From positions 1,052 to 10,131 of the forward strand of contig PFPJ01000030.1 in the NCBI GenBank assembly GCA_002792995.1: a stretch of 9,080 bases of DNA, given 5' to 3'. This document shows positions 5,821 to 9,080 of this stretch, piece after piece. How positions within the stretch are numbered: position 1 is the stretch's first letter; each line of letters begins with the position of its first letter. The notes beneath the pieces were generated by a model. That model saw only the letters and a list, made by a program, of their open reading frames with translations, made no database searches and was not told where the DNA came from. A program made the translations under genes and the position numbers. Origin of the DNA: Candidatus Magasanikbacteria bacterium CG_4_10_14_0_2_um_filter_41_10 (GTDB taxonomy: Bacteria > Patescibacteriota > Patescibacteriia > Magasanikbacterales > UBA922).

Positions 5821-5871
5821 GCGCCCCGCTGTACAGCGGGGAGGTCCGTGGTTCAAATCCACGTATGGTCA
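5800..5871 (+). pseudogene. broken tRNA-Val-like gene, 3' half well preserved
   Basis: From 5819 the sequence follows a tRNA: GAGC (D-stem 3' strand), G, anticodon stem CCCCG/CGGGG (5824-5828, 5837-5841), variable loop AGGTC, T arm CGTGG-TTCAAAT-CCACG (5847-5863), acceptor TATGGTC (5864-5870), discriminator A5871. Everything from 5841 matches tRNA-Val(GAC) except one base. The anticodon loop is eight bases, CTGTACAG; removing G5831 gives a normal CTTACAG loop with anticodon UAC (Val). The 5' half is inside the GIY-YIG ORF end: GACCAGA (5800-5806) still pairs with the acceptor 3' strand at 6 of 7 positions, but the D stem is lost (only one of four pairs) and the D-loop GG is missing. Not expected to be a working tRNA. 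Confidence 0.75.
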
Positions 5872-5873
5872 CA
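5841..5873 (+). repeat. direct repeat, right copy (tRNA-Val 3' end)
   Basis: Second copy of the 33-nt tRNA-Val 3' segment (left copy 5513-5545), 328 bp downstream, with 32 of 33 bases identical. Recombination between the copies would excise the GIY-YIG ORF and leave one intact tRNA-Val. Confidence 0.9.
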
Positions 5874-5875
5874 AT

Positions 5876-5903
5876 ATAGTCTTTCCCAAAAGGCTATTTT
5901 TTT
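5876..5903 (+). terminator. intrinsic terminator of the tRNA/GIY-YIG unit
   Basis: A 9-bp stem (5876-5884 with 5889-5897, one G-T pair) with a CCCA loop leads into a T7 tract (5897-5903). It ends the transcript that starts near 5370. Confidence 0.8.
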
Positions 5904-5906
5904 ATC

Positions 5907-5934
5907 TTGCTTTTTTCTTTCTTTTTGGTATACT
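5907..5934 (+). promoter_or_regulatory. extended -10 promoter for lepB-hisS
   Basis: TGGTATACT (5926-5934) combines a TG extension with the TATACT hexamer. A weak -35, TTGCTT (5907-5912), lies 16 bp upstream of the hexamer. The start would be near 5941, about 24 nt before the lepB ATG. Confidence 0.65.
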
Positions 5935-5964
5935 CATGTGGTTATACGTTATTTTTAGTCCTCT

Positions 5965-6591
5965 ATGGAAGAGACACAATCTTTCGACACGCCAGAATTA
6001 CCGTCGGAAATAGAAGAATCTCATAAAGAAACAACGTGGCTTGGCAAGATAGGACTGTTTTTTTTGGAGTTGGTAAAAATCGTCGTACTCGCAGCGATCA
6101 CGATTGTGGCAGTAAGATACTTTTTGTTCAAACCATTTTATGTCAAAGGAGAATCCATGTCACCGACCTTTTATGAAAATGAATATTTGATTGTTGACGA
6201 ATTGAGTTATCGATTTCGAAATCCAAAACGTGGAGAAGTTATTGTATTTCGTTCCCCAACATCTCCAGAAGATTTTTATCTCAAACGTGTGATTGGTCTC
6301 CCTGGTGAACGTATTCGTGTAGAAAACGGAAAAGTAACAATATGCCAAGTAGAATGTACTGTTCTCAGCGAGCAATATCTCAACGGGATTAGCACTGATG
6401 GGGATGTCGCATTTACACTTGGGGACGATCAATATGCAGTCTTTGGTGACAATCGTGGTGCGAGTTATGATTCTCGACGGTTTGGACCTATCACCAAAGA
6501 ATCCATTCAAGGAAGAACGCTTCTTCGTGGATGGCCTCTCACGAGAGTAAGTTATTTTGGAGACAGTCATCTCCCACAATATAATTTATAA
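5965..6591 (+). CDS. lepB: signal peptidase I
   Basis: Membrane serine protease (family S26) that removes signal peptides from exported preproteins with a Ser/Lys dyad. The 208-residue protein has an acidic cytoplasmic N-terminus (1-25), one membrane segment (about 29-50) and a catalytic domain outside. The nucleophile is S64 in KGESMSPTF and the general base K107 in FYLKRVIGLPGE; box E is GDNRGASYDSRRFGPI (161-176). All S26 boxes are present, and the single membrane anchor is typical of Gram-positive and CPR types. The ATG at 5965 follows an extended -10 promoter by about 30 bp and has no Shine-Dalgarno site. A likely local client is the signal-peptide protein at the window's end. hisS begins 51 bp downstream in the same frame, probably in one transcript. 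Confidence 0.96.
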   Translation: MEETQSFDTPELPSEIEESHKETTWLGKIGLFFLELVKIVVLAAITIVAVRYFLFKPFYVKGESMSPTFYENEYLIVDELSYRFRNPKRGEVIVFRSPTSPEDFYLKRVIGLPGERIRVENGKVTICQVECTVLSEQYLNGISTDGDVAFTLGDDQYAVFGDNRGASYDSRRFGPITKESIQGRTLLRGWPLTRVSYFGDSHLPQYNL

Positions 6592-6642
6592 ACTTCTTTA
6601 AGGGATTCACATCATTTGTCGATTATTGCTTATCATCATTAT

Positions 6643-8196
6643 ATGGCGTCACGAAAAAAAATAGTGCTAAAGAAAAAAACACCACTCAAGAAAAAGAGTG
6701 TCTCAAAAACACCTGCAAAAAAAGTAAAAGTAACACCAAAAGCAAAAAAGAAAGAGACGAAAAAAATGGCACCAAAAGCAACGTCTGTGAAGAAAAAGAC
6801 AGTGGTGAAAAAAGAATCACCAAAAAAGAATATCCCAAAAAATGTTCCACAGGTAGTTCGTACCGAAGAATATCGCCATGAAGGACACGAACAACATAAG
6901 AAAAAAGAAAAAAAACCACAACAATTTCAACCACTTCGAGGCATGCGAGATTTGCATCCAAAGGATGCAAAGTTTTGGCGAAGTGTGTATAGAGCTGCTG
7001 AACAAATGGCGGAAGCATACAATTTTCAGTATATGGAAGTCCCTGTTTTAGAGGACGCCAATTTGTTTACCCGTTCTATTGGAAAGGGAACAGACGTGGT
7101 AGACAAAGAAATGTACGTCTTTGATGACAAAGATGGATCTCAAATTGGTCTCCGACCAGAGTTTACAGCGGGATTTGCGCGTGCGTATATTACACACGGC
7201 ATGCAAAGTGATCCCCAGCCGATAAAAGTATGGACCTGTGGTTCTCTCTTTCGTCATGATCGACCACAAGCTGGCCGGTATCGCGAGTTTCGTCAGTTCG
7301 ATTGTGAGACTATTGGTACACGAGATGCTGCTGTTGACGCAGAACTTATAACGGTTGCATACAATTACCTGAAAGATCTCGGACTCGAGACAACCGTTCG
7401 AATCAATAGCATTGGGTCTCCAGCAGATAGAGCAAATTATGTTATCGAGCTGACGGCGTATCTCAGATCAAAACGAAGTTATCTTTCTGAACTGTCAAAA
7501 AAACGTATTGCAAAAAATCCATTGCGTGTCCTCGATTCAAAAGAACCGCAAGATCGAGAAGTTATCGAAGAAGCGCCACAGATTATTGATTGGCTGAGTG
7601 AAGACTCAAAGAAATTTTTTATGCGTGTGCTCGAATATCTCGATCACCTTGAAATTCCATATATTCTTGATTCGACATTAGTGCGTGGTCTCGACTACTA
7701 TACAGACACTGTTTTTGAACTGTTTCGTACTGATACAGAAGAGGGAAGTCAGAGCGCACTCGGTGGGGGGGGAAGATATGATCTCCTTGTCGAACAACTG
7801 GGTGGTCCAGCAACACCAGCAAGTGGATTTGCGATTGGACTTGATCGTGTAGTGCTCGCACTCAAAGATCTTCGTAACAATCCAAAGGCGCTCCGTCATG
7901 CACCGAAAAAATCTCCTGTGTATTTTGCACAATTGGGAGACCAAGCTCGACAGCATGCGCTACGACTTATTGAAAATTTGCGAAAAGAAGATATTATTAC
8001 CTACCACAATCTTGGAAAGTCATCACTCAAGTCACAGCTCGAGCAAGCACACAAACTGGAGGTGACTCATACACTCATCCTCGGACAAAAAGAAGTGCAG
8101 GATGGCACGATCATTATCCGTGATATGGAATCAGGAATCCAGGAAATTATAGATCAGGGGAAGATTGTGAGAGAAGTGATGAAGCTGTTGAAGTAA
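6643..8196 (+). CDS. hisS: histidyl-tRNA synthetase with Lys-rich N-terminal extension
   Basis: Class II synthetase that charges tRNA-His. The catalytic core starts near residue 95 (FQPLRGMRDLHPKD). Motif 2 is FRHDRPQAGRYREFRQFD (203-220), the histidine-specific HisA motif is LVRGLDYYTDTVFE (346-359), and the GGGGRYD and GFAIGLDRV segments form HisB/motif 3. The C-terminal anticodon-binding domain spans about 430-517. The core (about 420 residues) has the normal HisRS length; the extra 94 or so residues are a low-complexity tail with 27 lysines in the first 66 residues and a His/Glu segment near 80-85. The ATG at 6643 is chosen; a TTG at 6616 in the same frame is possible but gives no family match. 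An internal ATG (residue 42) could give a shorter form. It ends in two stop codons, TAATAA. It probably shares the lepB transcript, since no promoter is seen in the 51-bp gap. Confidence 0.97.
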   Translation: MASRKKIVLKKKTPLKKKSVSKTPAKKVKVTPKAKKKETKKMAPKATSVKKKTVVKKESPKKNIPKNVPQVVRTEEYRHEGHEQHKKKEKKPQQFQPLRGMRDLHPKDAKFWRSVYRAAEQMAEAYNFQYMEVPVLEDANLFTRSIGKGTDVVDKEMYVFDDKDGSQIGLRPEFTAGFARAYITHGMQSDPQPIKVWTCGSLFRHDRPQAGRYREFRQFDCETIGTRDAAVDAELITVAYNYLKDLGLETTVRINSIGSPADRANYVIELTAYLRSKRSYLSELSKKRIAKNPLRVLDSKEPQDREVIEEAPQIIDWLSEDSKKFFMRVLEYLDHLEIPYILDSTLVRGLDYYTDTVFELFRTDTEEGSQSALGGGGRYDLLVEQLGGPATPASGFAIGLDRVVLALKDLRNNPKALRHAPKKSPVYFAQLGDQARQHALRLIENLRKEDIITYHNLGKSSLKSQLEQAHKLEVTHTLILGQKEVQDGTIIIRDMESGIQEIIDQGKIVREVMKLLK

Positions 8197-8208
8197 TAAC
8201 GCAAATAG

Positions 8209-8242
8209 AAAAAGACCTCATATATTGCGAGGTCTTTTTTTT
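8209..8242 (+). terminator. intrinsic terminator after hisS
   Basis: An 11-bp stem (8209-8219 with 8229-8239) with a 9-nt loop merges into a T8 tract (8235-8242). Confidence 0.9.
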
Positions 8243-8370
8243 GTAAATACGGCAAAGTTTGAATTTTCGGCTACTCAACCTTAGGTTAATATCTTGAAGA
8301 TTGTTTCATAGCGTTGTTGGTATTTTTTTTGAAAAAATTATTCCCCCTTAATAAGGAAATCCATAGACTC

Positions 8371-8399
8371 TTGATTATATTACGAGTTTGTGCTATACA
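8371..8399 (+). promoter_or_regulatory. promoter of the secreted repeat protein
   Basis: TTGATT (8371-8376), a 17-bp spacer and TATACA (8394-8399) with a TG extension (TGC at 8391-8393). The start would be near 8406, giving a leader of about 39 nt to the ATG at 8445. The rest of the gap from the hisS terminator is AT-rich, with no gene recognised. Confidence 0.7.
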
Positions 8400-8444
8400 C
8401 AATAGTACTACTTATATATATTTATTCATCGAGACATATCGTCT

Positions 8445-9080
8445 ATGCGTTCTATAATTTTTCTATTTTCTTTAGTAGTCGTGGCAAGTTTATTCCCGAG
8501 TTACAGTACACAGGCAAGTGGGTTGGCATGGAGTCAAGCTCAACTTCTTGAACATGATGATATTGGGAATGCCACAGATCCCCATATTGATATGAATATC
8601 AATGGGAAGGCTGTGGCAGTATGGCAACAATCAGATGGTACACGTGATAACATGTGGGCAAATACATATGATGGAAATACATGGGGAACTGCTCAACTCA
8701 TTGAAACAAATAATGCTGGAAATGTAGGGTATGCTGATGTCGCTATCAATGATAGTGGCGAAGCGATAGCTGTGTGGCATCAATTTGATGATACAAGAAA
8801 TAATGTGTGGGCAAATACATATAATGGAAATACATGGGGGACTGCTCAACTCATTGAAACAAATAATGCTGGAAATGCATTTGAACCAAAAGTTGCTATA
8901 GATAGTAGTGGCAGAGCTTTGGTATTGTGGAATCAAATTGAAAATGGAAAGATAAATATCTGGGTAAATAGGTATGCTGGAAATGCTTGGTCAACGGCAC
9001 AACATCTGGTAACAGGAAATGTAGGGAATGCTATTATCAAACAGGTAGACATGGATACGTCTGGCAATGCAATTGCTGTA
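8445..9080 (+). CDS. secreted repeat protein, probable beta-propeller type (N-terminal 212 residues)
   Basis: The reading frame is open to the window end, so only the N-terminus is seen. Residues 1-24 are a signal peptide: MR, a hydrophobic core (4-17) and a likely cleavage after STQA. The mature part consists at once of 51-residue repeats. W29, W80, W131 and W182 mark the same position in four successive units of the form W-x-x-A-Q-x-(I/L), ..., G-N-A, ..., (V/I)-x-(I/M)-(D/N)-x-x-G-x-A-x-A-V-W, followed by (I/V/M)-W-(A/V)-N-x-Y. Repeats like this occur in large secreted bacterial proteins and probably fold as beta-propeller blades. Function is unknown; a surface or binding role is plausible. 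Export would need the Sec system and a signal peptidase such as the LepB encoded upstream. It has its own promoter and no Shine-Dalgarno site. Confidence 0.8.
   Translation, partial: MRSIIFLFSLVVVASLFPSYSTQASGLAWSQAQLLEHDDIGNATDPHIDMNINGKAVAVWQQSDGTRDNMWANTYDGNTWGTAQLIETNNAGNVGYADVAINDSGEAIAVWHQFDDTRNNVWANTYNGNTWGTAQLIETNNAGNAFEPKVAIDSSGRALVLWNQIENGKINIWVNRYAGNAWSTAQHLVTGNVGNAIIKQVDMDTSGNAIAV
8653..8724 (+). repeat. 72-nt coding repeat, first near-identical copy
   Basis: This segment encodes the conserved half of a 51-residue unit and recurs at 8806-8877, exactly 153 bp later, with only two mismatches in 72. Confidence 0.9.
8806..8877 (+). repeat. 72-nt coding repeat, second near-identical copy
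   Basis: Copy of 8653-8724 offset by 153 bp (51 codons). The next unit keeps the same register (Trp codons at 8655, 8808 and 8961) but has diverged in sequence. Confidence 0.9.

Noticed and set aside
5544..5871. Group I or other intron interrupting a tRNA gene
   Set aside because: tRNA-Val(GAC) is complete on the left and the right fragment has a different anticodon arm, so the two do not splice into one tRNA. I also see no intron core.
5818..5880. UGA reassigned as Gly (code 25), which would extend the GIY-YIG protein into the tRNA remnant
   Set aside because: smc, hisS and lepB contain no in-frame TGA and encode Gly by GGN throughout, so standard decoding fits better.
8277..8357. Small palindromes AACCTTAGGTT and CCTTAATAAGG as operator sites
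   Set aside because: Short, single-copy and about equally likely by chance in AT-rich spacer; no support for a regulator.

Overview
The window reads as a chromosomal segment of an AT-rich bacterium of the Candidate Phyla Radiation, most probably a Parcubacteria/Patescibacteria lineage. This is inferred from several traits: an SMC shorter than usual, ribosomal protein S16 with a long Ala/Glu tail, tRNA genes without encoded CCA, no Shine-Dalgarno sequence ahead of any start codon, and a small GIY-YIG nuclease gene lodged in a tRNA cluster. No single marker proves the assignment. UGA appears to be a normal stop: the long genes contain no in-frame TGA and encode glycine with GGN.

Layout. Positions 1-84 (minus strand) hold the N-terminus of a DHH-family phosphoesterase. 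It is divergent from smc (260-3334), and the two share a 175-bp promoter region. An AT-rich gap follows, then a small three-helix membrane protein of unknown function (3571-3915). Next come rpsP (4114-4695) and khpA (4905-5261), each with its own TTGACA-N17-TATACT promoter and its own hairpin terminator, so an order usually found inside one operon is here two transcription units. A further promoter drives tRNA-Ile(GAU), tRNA-Val(GAC), a GIY-YIG nuclease ORF and a broken 3' piece of a second tRNA-Val-like gene, closed by a terminator at 5876-5903. Signal peptidase I (lepB, 5965-6591) and histidyl-tRNA synthetase (hisS, 6643-8196) form the next unit, ending in a terminator. The window closes inside a secreted protein built of 51-residue repeats (8445 to the end).

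Functionally most of the window is housekeeping: chromosome organisation (SMC), translation (S16, two tRNAs, HisRS, probably the RNA chaperone KhpA) and protein export (LepB). The accessory parts are the GIY-YIG/tRNA module and the repeat protein. The best candidate for an unusual system is the tRNA-Val locus. The 3' end of tRNA-Val is present twice (33 nt, one mismatch) on either side of a GIY-YIG ORF that starts 4 nt after the intact tRNA and whose stop codon lies within the tRNA-derived remnant. This arrangement looks like a minimal tRNA-targeting homing-endonuclease cassette. Other points of interest are lineage-type tails and inserts on otherwise conserved proteins (Lys-rich HisRS N-terminus, Ala/Glu S16 tail, acidic SMC insert with a possible repeat-derived peptide) and hairpins in the rpsP and khpA leaders.
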